Below the pieces are notes generated by a model that saw only the letters and a list, made by a program, of their open reading frames with translations, did no database searches and was not told the DNA's origin. Positions 16,401 to 24,372 of a stretch of 34,248 nucleotides of DNA are shown here, in pieces; within the stretch, counting starts at the first letter, position 1; each line of letters opens with the position of its first letter. This DNA comes from Fidelibacterota bacterium. GTDB taxonomy: Bacteria; Fidelibacterota; Marinisomatia; Marinisomatales; UBA1611. Position numbers and translations under genes: made by a program. The DNA lies in contig JAOHKG010000010.1 in NCBI GenBank assembly GCA_028101095.1, positions 1 to 34,248 of the forward strand, in the 5' to 3' direction.

Positions 16401-16627
16401 CTCTACTCAAATTAGATAATGCGATATCTGGGTTAAGAGTATTTGTTTCAGCTAATAATGTAAAACTGTGGAGAGCGAAAGGCGCGGTTGGTGTAGATCC
16501 TGAGCTAAACATGTCAGGTGCTATAACAGACCCGATAGGCACTACAGGCAATGGTTATAGAAGCGTAGAGGTTCATACGATGCCCTATCCCACTACTTAT
16601 AATTTTGGAATTAACGTAAGGTTTTAG
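13433..16627 (+). CDS. SusC/RagA-like TonB-dependent outer-membrane receptor
   Basis: The protein has 1064 residues, normal for SusC-like receptors, which import oligosaccharides or peptides through the outer membrane with TonB energy. The signal peptide is residues 1-19. A carboxypeptidase-regulatory-like beta domain (about 21-130) includes GSIKDGSGEPLWGANVYLL and LGKYTLICDYIGYRSQ, followed by an acidic insertion (DEDEDLDLDI). The plug (about 140-285) has QPVVYIDGMRV and ILKGPAAATSYGTNGSNGVV. The 22-strand barrel then runs to a terminal NFGINVRF. GGAG precedes the ATG by eight bases. The SusD-like gene follows after three bases, so the pair is one transcription unit. The substrate is not determined. 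The late region has a lower-conservation insert (about 870-960). Confidence 0.95.
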   Translation: MKKFFVILFFLVGMKTFADIGSVQGSIKDGSGEPLWGANVYLLNTSFGASTDSAGTYQIQNIPLGKYTLICDYIGYRSQNRTIYISAFDTDSATNMDQSYLDKMGLDEDEDLDLDIIKGNDLVEINFKLEEDVFNSQEVVVTGVASERSVEVSEVAVTRLKPRKFNESTSYTDFGSLLMAKVSGLDIRKASGTVGGGFRFDMRAGGGLNGKEQPVVYIDGMRVVNDEIGGMGSNALTTGGQGISTLLDFNPDDIENIEILKGPAAATSYGTNGSNGVVFIETKKGNIGQDGPVFNYKFTSGRNSPNFKVNDGFQNRDLFHSLLSDGSINDNYFSMSGGNYVFRHFVSISRRHEEGMVIWKDKNYFDRNTLRANFDIIPQDNLTLSLNTSYSTLDAAMPPSDNHIYSVSYNTLVAFNPWQESDSTSISQLGINFKTKRLISSASIKYYPFNNIYRFGLNTFQLYAKLGFDDAERHNSNLFPSGYNYALFNDGTKAIEKSNERNTIFDLGAAHNYRMGRLVATSSLSAQFFDRKWEGLEIARDSFGQNAVTDIGSGSNITVAGEWEGNARDAGAILTQEMSFLDQYFLTLSYRKDYSSALGSSSRSIGYPGMRFSTRLDKFNFVPSQFQMLKFRAAYGESGVLPAHTDGQNLLWSGSVGGNGSGATISGVGNPNIEPERIKELELGLDMTWKSLLSLELSSYKQWAENSVIYRPLSPSLGYGNLARPDNIGSMEMEGFEALFRASPIKKKDLNVDMSLSYSWNDNTVKKMGDPVFDNFGLVTIREGYPKYSLWGQKVNGAMIDTFDLALLGLEGSVPFFDPVNGYRLEEEGYIGRLVPEHIGNFSVNVDYKIFDFFMLFERKTGFSSAVGGMWWATGPNNNGHIGWLSSMQKLGLDELFAAMNLIPAEMTRQVTPVVGDEEIVGTIDYDVFGATNGAVILPIAVSGREDEWAQTADEFAKAHPAFSSNYTEDGSYTRLREISMGVSLDEFLPLLKLDNAISGLRVFVSANNVKLWRAKGAVGVDPELNMSGAITDPIGTTGNGYRSVEVHTMPYPTTYNFGINVRF

Positions 16628-16630
16628 ATC

Positions 16631-17971
16631 ATGAAAAAAATATATATTTCGTTATACCTATTACTTATTTTAACTGGATGTGAATCGTTCGTTGAAAGTA
16701 CAACCTCTTCAATATCTTATGTGACTGATGAAGAAATAAATGATCCTGCAAACATACCTTTTCTTATAAATGGTGTATTGAATGATTATTCTAGTGCTCA
16801 TACATATGTTTCTCTATGGGCTGATTTATTATCAGATGCATTGGTTAATGATGGCAAAGTGCAGGGTTCAACTGATGTAAGAGGAGAATATCTCGATAAT
16901 GGAAGCTACGACCCTACAGTAGGGACATATGCTCCTCCTTACCAGGCAATTGCTAAGGTCTGGAGATCCGCTAACTCATTAAAATTAAGATTAGACTTGA
17001 TGGATGGTGATGAATCATCGGAAAAGCTAGGTTATTATACTGCATATTTATACCAAGCATTACCATGTTATCTTCTAGGTACGTATTATGGTAACGGACC
17101 AAACTATCCTGATGATGGCGGAGCAACACTAAATGAAAGTGCCTTTCAGCGCTCAAGTAATCTTTATTCAATGGCGATATCATATTTCGATTCTGCGATG
17201 ATCTATGCAGATGAATATCAAAAGAAAATCATCCACTCTCTATTAGGCAGACAATACCTTTATGAGGGTAATTATAGTGCTGCAGCTCAACATGCTTTGT
17301 TGGGTCTTCAGCAGAGTGATGAATCTTTTAATGCACTTTCAGGGGAGGAAGACCCATGGCCAAATTGGTATTGGTATGAAGCAGGAAGTAACAGAACACG
17401 CTATACACTAGCCTCCAGATTTAAACACTTTCTAGGAGAGGATTTCGAAGATACAAATGGTAATGGTGTATGGGACTCAACAGAAACATTTACAGATTGT
17501 GCAATCACTGGAGCAGATGTAGGCCAAGGTAATGGTACGTACGATGGACCGCTTGAACTAGAAGAGATTGTTCGTTTATCATTATCAGTTGCTACGATGA
17601 CGCCTGGCCAAAGCTACTCAAGGTACTTTCAGACGAAATATCCGTTTGCAGACTCACCGGTATCCATCATTGACTGGAAGGAAAACCATCTTATTCTTGC
17701 AGAACTTGCACTAAGAGGTGAATCTGTTAATGTGACAGCTATTGATGCAGTCAACTCGGTAAGATCATCGCATGGGCTTCAATCACTTGCTAGTGTTGAT
17801 TATGAGGTCCTTTTACATGAAAGAGATAAGGAATTATTCTGTCAAGGACAAAGACTCATAGACCAAAATAGATTCTCGGACATTCTAAACTGGCATTTGC
17901 CTGATGGTGATACATGGCGCTATCTGCCGGTACCTTTTGAGGAAGCACTAAATAATCCAAATTATCCATAA
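16631..17971 (+). CDS. SusD/RagB-like nutrient-binding lipoprotein
   Basis: This is the cell-surface lid partner of the SusC-like receptor. Of 446 residues, the first 17 are a lipoprotein signal with lipobox L-T-G-C17. The mature part is helix-rich with TPR-like segments (SLLGRQYLYEGNYSAAAQHALLGL). It ends with the SusD-type C-terminus, including DWKENHLILAELALR, then IDAVNSVRSSHGLQSL and LLHERDKELFCQGQRLIDQNR. It is shorter than typical SusD (500-600 residues). An aspartate-rich loop (DTNGNGVWDS, about residue 276) could bind calcium. The substrate is unknown. The gene is three bases from the receptor gene and 15 bases before the STAS gene, so all probably share one transcript. Confidence 0.92.
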   Translation: MKKIYISLYLLLILTGCESFVESTTSSISYVTDEEINDPANIPFLINGVLNDYSSAHTYVSLWADLLSDALVNDGKVQGSTDVRGEYLDNGSYDPTVGTYAPPYQAIAKVWRSANSLKLRLDLMDGDESSEKLGYYTAYLYQALPCYLLGTYYGNGPNYPDDGGATLNESAFQRSSNLYSMAISYFDSAMIYADEYQKKIIHSLLGRQYLYEGNYSAAAQHALLGLQQSDESFNALSGEEDPWPNWYWYEAGSNRTRYTLASRFKHFLGEDFEDTNGNGVWDSTETFTDCAITGADVGQGNGTYDGPLELEEIVRLSLSVATMTPGQSYSRYFQTKYPFADSPVSIIDWKENHLILAELALRGESVNVTAIDAVNSVRSSHGLQSLASVDYEVLLHERDKELFCQGQRLIDQNRFSDILNWHLPDGDTWRYLPVPFEEALNNPNYP

Positions 17972-17986
17972 TAAAGAAATTAGTTC

Positions 17987-18346
17987 ATGTCAAACCCCAC
18001 ATTAACAACAGCTGTAGAAAAGATACAGCCGACTGCGATCATCAAGTTGGATGGGGCGTTTAATGACTTTCACGCCAAAGAGGTAATCGGGATAATTGAT
18101 GATTTATTAGCGCAAGATTTTGTTCATTTCATTATCAATTTTAAATCCTGCACTGAGGTAAATAATTATGGTGTATCAGTATTAATTAGTCTCATTGGAT
18201 CAATAAATCAAAAATCTGGAAAATTATTTTTTACAAATGTTGATTCACATCTTGAAAAAAAGTTGAAAATGATGGGCCTTGCTGCATACGCAGAATTCTA
18301 TTCTGAGGACAAGGTGGCACTCGAATCATTAATTGAAAAGCACTAA
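17987..18346 (+). CDS. STAS-domain anti-sigma factor antagonist-like protein
   Basis: The 119-residue single-domain protein matches the SpoIIAA/RsbV fold: a TAIIKLDGAFNDFHA strand and helix start, VHFIINFKSCTEV, then the loop N59-N60-Y61-G62-V63 where phosphorylatable members have D-S-S/T-G-L. The serine/threonine acceptor is therefore missing. Family members bind and sequester anti-sigma kinases when unphosphorylated. One without the acceptor would be a constitutive antagonist, or would respond by another route. The gene sits between the SusD-like gene (15 bases) and the SpoIIE-type phosphatase gene (38 bases), which strongly implies a functional link. No HATPase-type kinase is in the window. 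Confidence 0.85.
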   Translation: MSNPTLTTAVEKIQPTAIIKLDGAFNDFHAKEVIGIIDDLLAQDFVHFIINFKSCTEVNNYGVSVLISLIGSINQKSGKLFFTNVDSHLEKKLKMMGLAAYAEFYSEDKVALESLIEKH

Positions 18347-18384
18347 GTAATAACTTTTAAATCTAACGTATTGGAAAATAAGTA

Positions 18385-21369
18385 ATGTTAAATAAGACAA
18401 AACTAATTCTTTTTCATTTCACAGTATTGTATAATTTTATTTTTGGTAATCCTTCTGAAGGAGTATGGAAGCAATTCTTGTATACGAATGGAATTTCAAG
18501 CAACTATACATTTGATGTTCACAAAGATAAACAAGGTAGGGTTTGGGTCGGAACTCAAAATGGTATCACTCTAATTGATGGAAGCATTACAAGAAAATAT
18601 GGTGTCTCTCATGGCTTACCCTCTGCTGACATTATCAAAATAACTGATATAAATGGACGTTTATTTGCAGCTACATCTGGTCAAGGTGTATATGTTTTGG
18701 AAAATGATACTTTTGAAAAAGTAAATTTTGTAAAAGGATCAAATGTTACCACAATGGAAAATATTGGGGACAAAATCTTTATATCTACGAACCTGGAAAA
18801 TATCATGTATGATGGAAATAGCACCTCCTTTATGGGTAAAGGATTTCCAAATTCTAAAATTATTGATACTTTTTCAAATGAAAAAAATGACTGGTTTGTT
18901 TCTGATAGGAACCTTATCAAACTAGAGGAAAATAAGTATGTATCAGAAAAAATAACATTTCCTAGCTCGAATGCAAAAATACAAGCATTAATTATTGATG
19001 ACGATATTGAATATTTTGGTACCAATCAAGGCCTATGGAGCAGACAAAATAATAGGAATGCCAAATTAATTAAAAATATCAATGTATTGAGTCTCGATAG
19101 AACATCAAATGGCTTAATAATTGTTGGAGCAAAAAAAGGTTTTTATTATCTAAGCAATGGAGCTCTGAAAGAGATAACTCCCGTTGGGCAAGATTACCTT
19201 TCACTCAGCAAGACTGCTGTAAGGGATATTGAAGTCACTTCAGAAAATGAAATATGGTATGCTACGTTTGGAATGGGTCTCTTTCTTCATGATCCAGGAA
19301 CTTTTACTAATATAAATACTAAAAATGGTCTAGACGTCGGTGGGATGACTTTTGATCTAGAAAGAGACGGAGATAAAGTATATATAGCTACAAAAAACGG
19401 CCTCTTCATCTATAAAAAAAATAGAATAGAAAAACATTTCACCAAAAAAGATGGTTTGCCATCAAATATGATACTAGATCTTGACCTTGATTCTAAAGGT
19501 AATTTATGGATTGCAACTGCTAATGGTCTTTCAAAGTTGTCTGGATCTTTCTTTAAAAACTATTCGCGTACAGATGGCTTACCATCCAAATTAGTTACAT
19601 CAGTGCATGTAGATAAAAGAGATGACTCCAGAATTTGGATTGGCTCGGAAAGGTCGGGATTGACAAGATTTGATGAAAAAGGGTTTTATACATTTGCAGT
19701 ACAGGACGGTCTACCAAGCAATTCAATAAGGGATATTACTCAATTAAACAATGGCACGCTTATAATTGCCTGTTACAAAGCTGGAGTCGCAAAATTTGAT
19801 GGAAAAAGATTTACACTGTACGATAATGGGCTTGATGATAAACGTGTAATACTATTGGAAAACGGGTTTGATGGAGAAGTTTGGGCCGGAACGGAATCCG
19901 CCGGAATAGGTGTATTAGAAGGGAATCAATTCAGGATGATTCGCGATTCAGACGGCCTTGCCCATAATGAGATGTTTTCACTTTATAATGATGGAAAAAA
20001 AATGTGGGCAGGAACATTTGGTGGTGGAGTAAGTTGCTTTCACGAGAATACATGGTTTACCCTCAGAGAATCTGATGGTTTAAATAGTAATACCGTAGGT
20101 TCAATTGTATCAATTGATGAAAATACTACAATGATTGGTGGTACTTCAGGGATTTCAATCTTTAAAATGAATAATCAAACGTTCAGTTTAGAAATAATAA
20201 ATATACTAACGCCTAGTGAAGAACTTTCATTTGAAAAACAGATGGAACCCATAAGTGGTATTTTAAAAGACAGATTTACTTTGACTCCTAATCCCATGGT
20301 ATATAATCCCTCTGATGCAGAAATAAAATATAGGTATAGAACAAAAAAATTCAGTGATCCAAAATTTAGTGATTGGTCAAAATTATCACTTTCACCACAA
20401 ATTTCATATGTGCCACAGGATGTTGGTTCTTTCCAGTTACAAATACAAGCTGTGGATAATAGAGTAGCTTTCTCTGAAATAATTACGGTACCATTTAACA
20501 TCGGTCGTGTATGGTATCTAGATCCAAAAACTGCTATTCCATTTTGGGGAAGTATCTTGCTCTTAATTGGATTTTCTACTGTTACTTACATTAATTACCG
20601 TAAAAAAAGTATAGAGGCTGAAAAACTTAGAGAGGCAGAAATAGAGCGTCAGCAGGCAGAAATGGAAGAAGCAAGAGAGTTTCAACAAGCGATGTTGCCA
20701 AGTGAAATGCCTATTACTGATGATTATGAGATGGTGGGGTTTCAAAAGACTGCAACTGAAGTTGGAGGAGATTTTTTTGATTTTATGCAAAAAGAAGATG
20801 GAAGATGGGTTGCAATATGTGGTGATGCAACTGGGCATGGTCTGACCTCAGGAAATGTTGTTTCCATAACAAAAACTGCAATGAGTTCACTTGTAGAAGA
20901 AGATCCGGTACCAACTCTTGACTCATTAAACAAGACACTACTTAATATGAATATTGGTTTAAACAGAATGTGCTTAAATATTGCAAGTATTGGTAAAGAC
21001 TCTATTCGCTTTTCTTCTGCTGGTATGCCTCCGGCCTATTACTATTCTGCTGAAAAACGCGAACTAGAAGAAATATTAGTTGGAGCACTACCTCTGGGTT
21101 CTTTCAAGAGAGCTATCCACACAGAGAAGGAGATTGCTTTTAAAAACAGTGGAGATATCCTAATAATGATGTCTGATGGCCTTCCTGAGGCAGAAAACTC
21201 CAAAAATGAGATGGTAGGTTATGAGCGAACATTAGATTTGATTAAAACTTTATCTGATAAATCCGCTGAAGAAATAAAAGATGGACTTGTAGAGATGTGC
21301 GATAATTGGCTTGGTGATACTGCTAAACTTCAGGACGACATGACATTTGTAATAATCAAAAAAAGATAA
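18385..21369 (+). CDS. Periplasmic propeller sensor with cytoplasmic SpoIIE/PP2C phosphatase
   Basis: The 994-residue protein has a signal peptide or anchor (about 1-22) and then Reg_prop beta-propeller repeats to about residue 600. The repeats recur as W-V/I/A-G-T: GRVWVGTQNGITLI near residue 52, then GNLWIATANGLSKL, RIWIGSERSGL, EVWAGTESAGIGVL and KMWAGTFGGG. A Y_Y_Y-type Ig-like domain (about 640-708), one membrane helix (about 719-736) and a glutamate-rich coiled coil (IEAEKLREAEIERQQAEMEE) follow. The PP2C/SpoIIE domain has metal-binding GGDFFDF (793-799), GDATGHGLTSG (812-822), SDGLPEA (about 931) and QDDMTF (about 983). The N-terminal half is that of Bacteroidetes hybrid two-component glycan sensors, but the output is a phosphatase and not a histidine kinase. 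It probably senses a ligand in the periplasm and dephosphorylates a STAS partner. Confidence 0.93.
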   Translation: MLNKTKLILFHFTVLYNFIFGNPSEGVWKQFLYTNGISSNYTFDVHKDKQGRVWVGTQNGITLIDGSITRKYGVSHGLPSADIIKITDINGRLFAATSGQGVYVLENDTFEKVNFVKGSNVTTMENIGDKIFISTNLENIMYDGNSTSFMGKGFPNSKIIDTFSNEKNDWFVSDRNLIKLEENKYVSEKITFPSSNAKIQALIIDDDIEYFGTNQGLWSRQNNRNAKLIKNINVLSLDRTSNGLIIVGAKKGFYYLSNGALKEITPVGQDYLSLSKTAVRDIEVTSENEIWYATFGMGLFLHDPGTFTNINTKNGLDVGGMTFDLERDGDKVYIATKNGLFIYKKNRIEKHFTKKDGLPSNMILDLDLDSKGNLWIATANGLSKLSGSFFKNYSRTDGLPSKLVTSVHVDKRDDSRIWIGSERSGLTRFDEKGFYTFAVQDGLPSNSIRDITQLNNGTLIIACYKAGVAKFDGKRFTLYDNGLDDKRVILLENGFDGEVWAGTESAGIGVLEGNQFRMIRDSDGLAHNEMFSLYNDGKKMWAGTFGGGVSCFHENTWFTLRESDGLNSNTVGSIVSIDENTTMIGGTSGISIFKMNNQTFSLEIINILTPSEELSFEKQMEPISGILKDRFTLTPNPMVYNPSDAEIKYRYRTKKFSDPKFSDWSKLSLSPQISYVPQDVGSFQLQIQAVDNRVAFSEIITVPFNIGRVWYLDPKTAIPFWGSILLLIGFSTVTYINYRKKSIEAEKLREAEIERQQAEMEEAREFQQAMLPSEMPITDDYEMVGFQKTATEVGGDFFDFMQKEDGRWVAICGDATGHGLTSGNVVSITKTAMSSLVEEDPVPTLDSLNKTLLNMNIGLNRMCLNIASIGKDSIRFSSAGMPPAYYYSAEKRELEEILVGALPLGSFKRAIHTEKEIAFKNSGDILIMMSDGLPEAENSKNEMVGYERTLDLIKTLSDKSAEEIKDGLVEMCDNWLGDTAKLQDDMTFVIIKKR

Positions 21370-21387
21370 TAGCCTAGCTTAATGCTT

Positions 21388-21471
21388 ACCCAAATAGCGG
21401 AATTGGTATGCGCGCGCGGTTCAGGTCCGTGTATCTTATTAGGCATGCTGGTTTTAATCCAGTTTCGAGTC
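21388..21471 (+). tRNA. tRNA-Leu(CAG)-like sequence, probably degenerate
   Basis: AGCGGAATTGGTATGCGC is a normal leucine D arm. GCGCGG-TTCAGGT-CCGTGT is a full anticodon arm with anticodon CAG at 21422-21424. A short class II variable arm (TCT-TATT-AGG) and a paired T stem (GCTGG/CCAGT) follow. The faults are a T loop reading TTTTAAT in place of TTCGAAT, an acceptor stem (ACCCAAA against TTCGAGT) with two mismatches, and discriminator C in place of A. It lies between the AT-rich SpoIIE-type gene and the foreign ABC gene, where an integration scar would be expected. Confidence 0.5.
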
Positions 21472-21667
21472 TTTAAGATAAGCTATGAAGTTGAATATTC
21501 ATTGTTAGATTATTTCATAAATGAATAACAGTTGGCTTATATGACCCTACTCTTCCAGAGTTCACCAACCGAGTCTTTTGGCCACGGTGCTTTAGGTTAT
21601 AAACATTAAATGTACATCATGCATAAACTTAAAATCACAAAAATGATTGCTACGATTAGGCATTCCC

Positions 21668-23521
21668 ATGTCCCGCTCTAACTCGCCCCATATTCCGCCT
21701 GCCTCAGCAGGTTCTAATGCCAAAAGCCCACGGCGATATTTGGGGGTGTTTCGGTATAGTGGTCGGGCACTGGGGTTAGTATGGACTACGCATCGGGGAC
21801 TGACGCTGGCTATGATGGCACTTGTATTGGCTGCGGGGTTGATGCCTGCTGTAGTCGCATGGCTGGGAAAAATGATTGTTGACACAGTAGTGCTGGCGGC
21901 AGAAACACAAGCGCCCGCCAACAGGCATTTGGCGATAATGTATGTTGTGGCTGAAGCAGGTGCAATCGGCTTACTGGCTGGATTTCAACGCGGTATTGCG
22001 GTGTGCGAGTCGCTATTGCGCGCCCTGCTTGGCCAACGAGTCAATGTAATGATTCTGGAAAAGGCTGGGACATTATCGTTGGAGCAATTCGAGGATTCGG
22101 AGATATATGATCGCATGACACAGGCACGTCGCGAGGCATCTAGCCGCCCGCTGGCGTTGGTACGCAAAACTTTTGGGCTGATTCAAAACTCTATTTCTAT
22201 AATTGCCTACGGAGGATTGCTGATACAATTTTCGCCTATTGCTGTGGTGGTGCTGTTTGTAGCGGCCCTGCCCGTCTTTTTTGCCGAAGCTCGTTTCTCG
22301 GGTGAGGCCTTTCGCCTGTTTACATGGCGTACCCCTGAGCGACGCGAGCAGCTGTATCTAGAGACCGTACTGGCCCGCGAAGATTACGCCAAAGAGGTAA
22401 AACTTTTTGGCCTGTCTTCAATGCTGCTCGGACGCTATAAGGCAATATTTAAAAGGTTATTCAGCGACGACCGTAACCTAACGTTACGCAAAGGTTTCTG
22501 GGGCTACCTATTGGGCTTATTGGGCACGTTGGCCTTTTATGGTGCTTATGGATGGATAGTCATAGAGACAGTTGCAGGGGTATTAACCTTGGGTGGCATG
22601 ACGATGTACATCCTAGTATTCAAACAAGGTCAGGCCGCCATAACCGCTAGCCTATCAGCAATTGGCGGCATGTACGAAGACAACCTATACCTTTCGAACC
22701 TTTATGAATTTCTTGAGGTTCCCATTACAAAGGATACAGGCCGTGCTAGCTCAGGACCGAACCCTAAAGACGGCATTCGATTTGAGAACGTTGGATTCAC
22801 TTATACGGGCGCCGCTAGCCCTACCCTGCAAGGAATAAACCTGCACCTTCAACCAGGGCAAAAACTGGCGTTGGTCGGACACAATGGTTCGGGCAAGACA
22901 ACACTGATCAAATTAATGTCTCGGCTATACGAGCCTACCGAAGGCCGAATACTGTTCGAGGGCCGCGATCTCCAGGATTGGGATATCGCTACGTTGCAGG
23001 ACAAAATTGGTGTGATATTCCAAGATTTTGTCCAGTACCAAATGAAAGTAGGTGAAAACATCGGTACTGGTGATGTCCAGAATTTCGATGACCAAGACCG
23101 TTGGCAAGACGCTGCGACTAAAGGGCTGGCTGCGGACTTTATCGAACGTATGCCCAACAGCTACCTAACTCAATTGGGTAGATGGTTCGCTGGTGGTCAA
23201 GAATTGTCTGGCGGAGAATGGCAAAAAATAGCGCTATCGCGCGCATTTATGCGCCGGTCAGCCAATGTCATAGTGCTCGATGAGCCCACCAGTGCAATGG
23301 ACGCCGAAGCTGAAGCCAAAATATTTGACCACTTTCGCCAAATCACCGAAGATCAAATGGCGATTCTAATCTCACATAGATTCTCGACTGTTCGTATGGC
23401 TGATCAAATTGTAGTCTTAGAACACGGGCAAATACAAGAGCGCGGTACGCACGAAAAATTATTAGAGGCCGACGGCGAGTATGCACGATTGTTCAAACTA
23501 CAAGCCGCAGGGTATCAATAG
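21668..23521 (+). CDS. ABC exporter (fused membrane and ATPase domains), foreign composition
   Basis: Starting at the ATG at 21668 gives 617 residues (a TTG at 21647 is less likely). Membrane helices occur at about 40-65 and 75-100 (VVGALA-type hydrophobic runs), 170-200 and 260-310. The ATPase domain follows, with Walker A GHNGSGKTT (about 405), Q-loop GVIFQDFVQY, signature LSGGEWQK (about 513), Walker B VIVLDEPTSAMD (about 533-544) and H-loop ISHRFSTVRMADQ. It exports an unknown substrate, probably as a homodimer. Base composition differs sharply from its neighbours: the 60 bases from 22321 have 37 G+C, against 17 in the 60 bases from 20341. This points to recent transfer from a GC-richer donor. 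It stands alone, preceded by the tRNA-Leu-like sequence. Confidence 0.92.
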   Translation: MSRSNSPHIPPASAGSNAKSPRRYLGVFRYSGRALGLVWTTHRGLTLAMMALVLAAGLMPAVVAWLGKMIVDTVVLAAETQAPANRHLAIMYVVAEAGAIGLLAGFQRGIAVCESLLRALLGQRVNVMILEKAGTLSLEQFEDSEIYDRMTQARREASSRPLALVRKTFGLIQNSISIIAYGGLLIQFSPIAVVVLFVAALPVFFAEARFSGEAFRLFTWRTPERREQLYLETVLAREDYAKEVKLFGLSSMLLGRYKAIFKRLFSDDRNLTLRKGFWGYLLGLLGTLAFYGAYGWIVIETVAGVLTLGGMTMYILVFKQGQAAITASLSAIGGMYEDNLYLSNLYEFLEVPITKDTGRASSGPNPKDGIRFENVGFTYTGAASPTLQGINLHLQPGQKLALVGHNGSGKTTLIKLMSRLYEPTEGRILFEGRDLQDWDIATLQDKIGVIFQDFVQYQMKVGENIGTGDVQNFDDQDRWQDAATKGLAADFIERMPNSYLTQLGRWFAGGQELSGGEWQKIALSRAFMRRSANVIVLDEPTSAMDAEAEAKIFDHFRQITEDQMAILISHRFSTVRMADQIVVLEHGQIQERGTHEKLLEADGEYARLFKLQAAGYQ

Positions 23522-23667
23522 GCTTGCACAATAGATAGTGTATAATTTCAGGTATACAAGTAACAATTCTACCTTACAATCTTTACAGAAACATGCATGT
23601 TCCACTAACAATTTCACTCGAGTAATCCATAAATAATTCATAGGAGTGAATAATGAATATCAATCTA

Positions 23668-23742
23668 ATCCCCATAAAGTAATTCAAAAGAAAGTATGAA
23701 GTTTTTTGTTTTTGAGATTTTGGGTAGATTTTATTTAAAAGT
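23668..23742 (+). repeat. Combined intergenic repeats before small membrane protein
   Basis: CCCCATAAAGTAATTCAAAA, then GAAAGTATGAAG, is the second repeat type (compare 13239). It runs directly into GTTTTTTGTTTTTGAG and TTTTGGGTAGATTT, the tail of the cassette-type repeat. Both types are therefore parts of one larger unit. Confidence 0.6.
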
Positions 23743-23755
23743 AAAGAGGGTTAAA

Positions 23756-24157
23756 TTGAAAAGAAAAATCGTTGGCATATTTGGATTGCTATTTTTTGTT
23801 ATTCTTTCAGTATGGTATGCACTTAGGGTTGAAGGAATTATAATTGATAATTATTTTGCGAGTATACCTTCTCTTGGTATTGTCTTAGCATTTAGTGGAC
23901 TTACATATGCAAAAAAAGATAAATATAAATTTCACCAATTAGGTAAAGTATTAAAGAAAGATTTGATATTAGGCGGATGGATTGGCACAATGATAGGTAT
24001 CATGTTAACATTTGGATTAGTAGACAATAGTGTTAATAATAATTTTGGAGATTTATTAAACAGTATTGGAATGGCAATGATTACTTTATTGTATGGATAT
24101 ATGATTGGTCACATAGTTGAATCCTGTTGGCCAAAAAAAAGAATAGACAATATTTAG
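23756..24157 (+). CDS. Small membrane protein, weakly MotA/ExbB-like
   Basis: The TTG at 23756 is preferred because AGAGGG lies five bases upstream and the in-frame ATG at 23696 lies inside a repeat. This gives 133 residues. Three to four hydrophobic helices are present (about 5-22, 32-50, 75-95, 105-125). The segment GTMIGIMLTFGLV followed by INSIGMAMITLLYGYMIG-like sequence resembles the two pore helices of MotA/TolQ/ExbB proteins, but the protein lacks their large cytoplasmic domain. A proton-channel subunit is possible but not shown. The gene is flanked on both sides by the intergenic repeats, as in the island. Confidence 0.6.
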   Translation: MKRKIVGIFGLLFFVILSVWYALRVEGIIIDNYFASIPSLGIVLAFSGLTYAKKDKYKFHQLGKVLKKDLILGGWIGTMIGIMLTFGLVDNSVNNNFGDLLNSIGMAMITLLYGYMIGHIVESCWPKKRIDNI

Positions 24158-24262
24158 TCACACATTAGCAGGTTTTTCTGTTTACTATTAAAGTCCTTTG
24201 TGGTAAAGTTCTTTGTTGGTGTAGTAATTCTATCCCATTATATACATTCAAAGAAAGTCCAA
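24158..24262 (+). repeat. Combined intergenic repeats after small membrane protein
   Basis: TCACACATTAGCAGGTTTTT and CTGTTTA correspond to the cassette-type hairpin and tail. They are followed by AAAGTCCTTTGTGGTAAAG, TTGTTGGTG, CCCATTATATACATTCAAAG and AAAGTCC, a diverged copy of the second type. With the copy at 23668 it encloses a single gene. Confidence 0.5.
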
Positions 24263-24372
24263 AATTAAAATAAGTGAAAAGCTGCAAATAAATAATACTG
24301 AATAATTGAATGTGTAAAGACATTCAGTATTATATTTTATAGAAATTAATTATAATTCTTGGGGGTTTAAGT

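Noticed and set aside
18681-19025. Opposite-strand open frames within the propeller-SpoIIE gene and other large genes
   Set aside because: They are shadows of strongly supported genes on the other strand, with no recognisable protein features.
23696-23755. ATG start of the small membrane protein at 23696
   Set aside because: The first 20 codons are repeat sequence. TTG at 23756 has AGAGGG upstream and gives a normal membrane-protein N-terminus.
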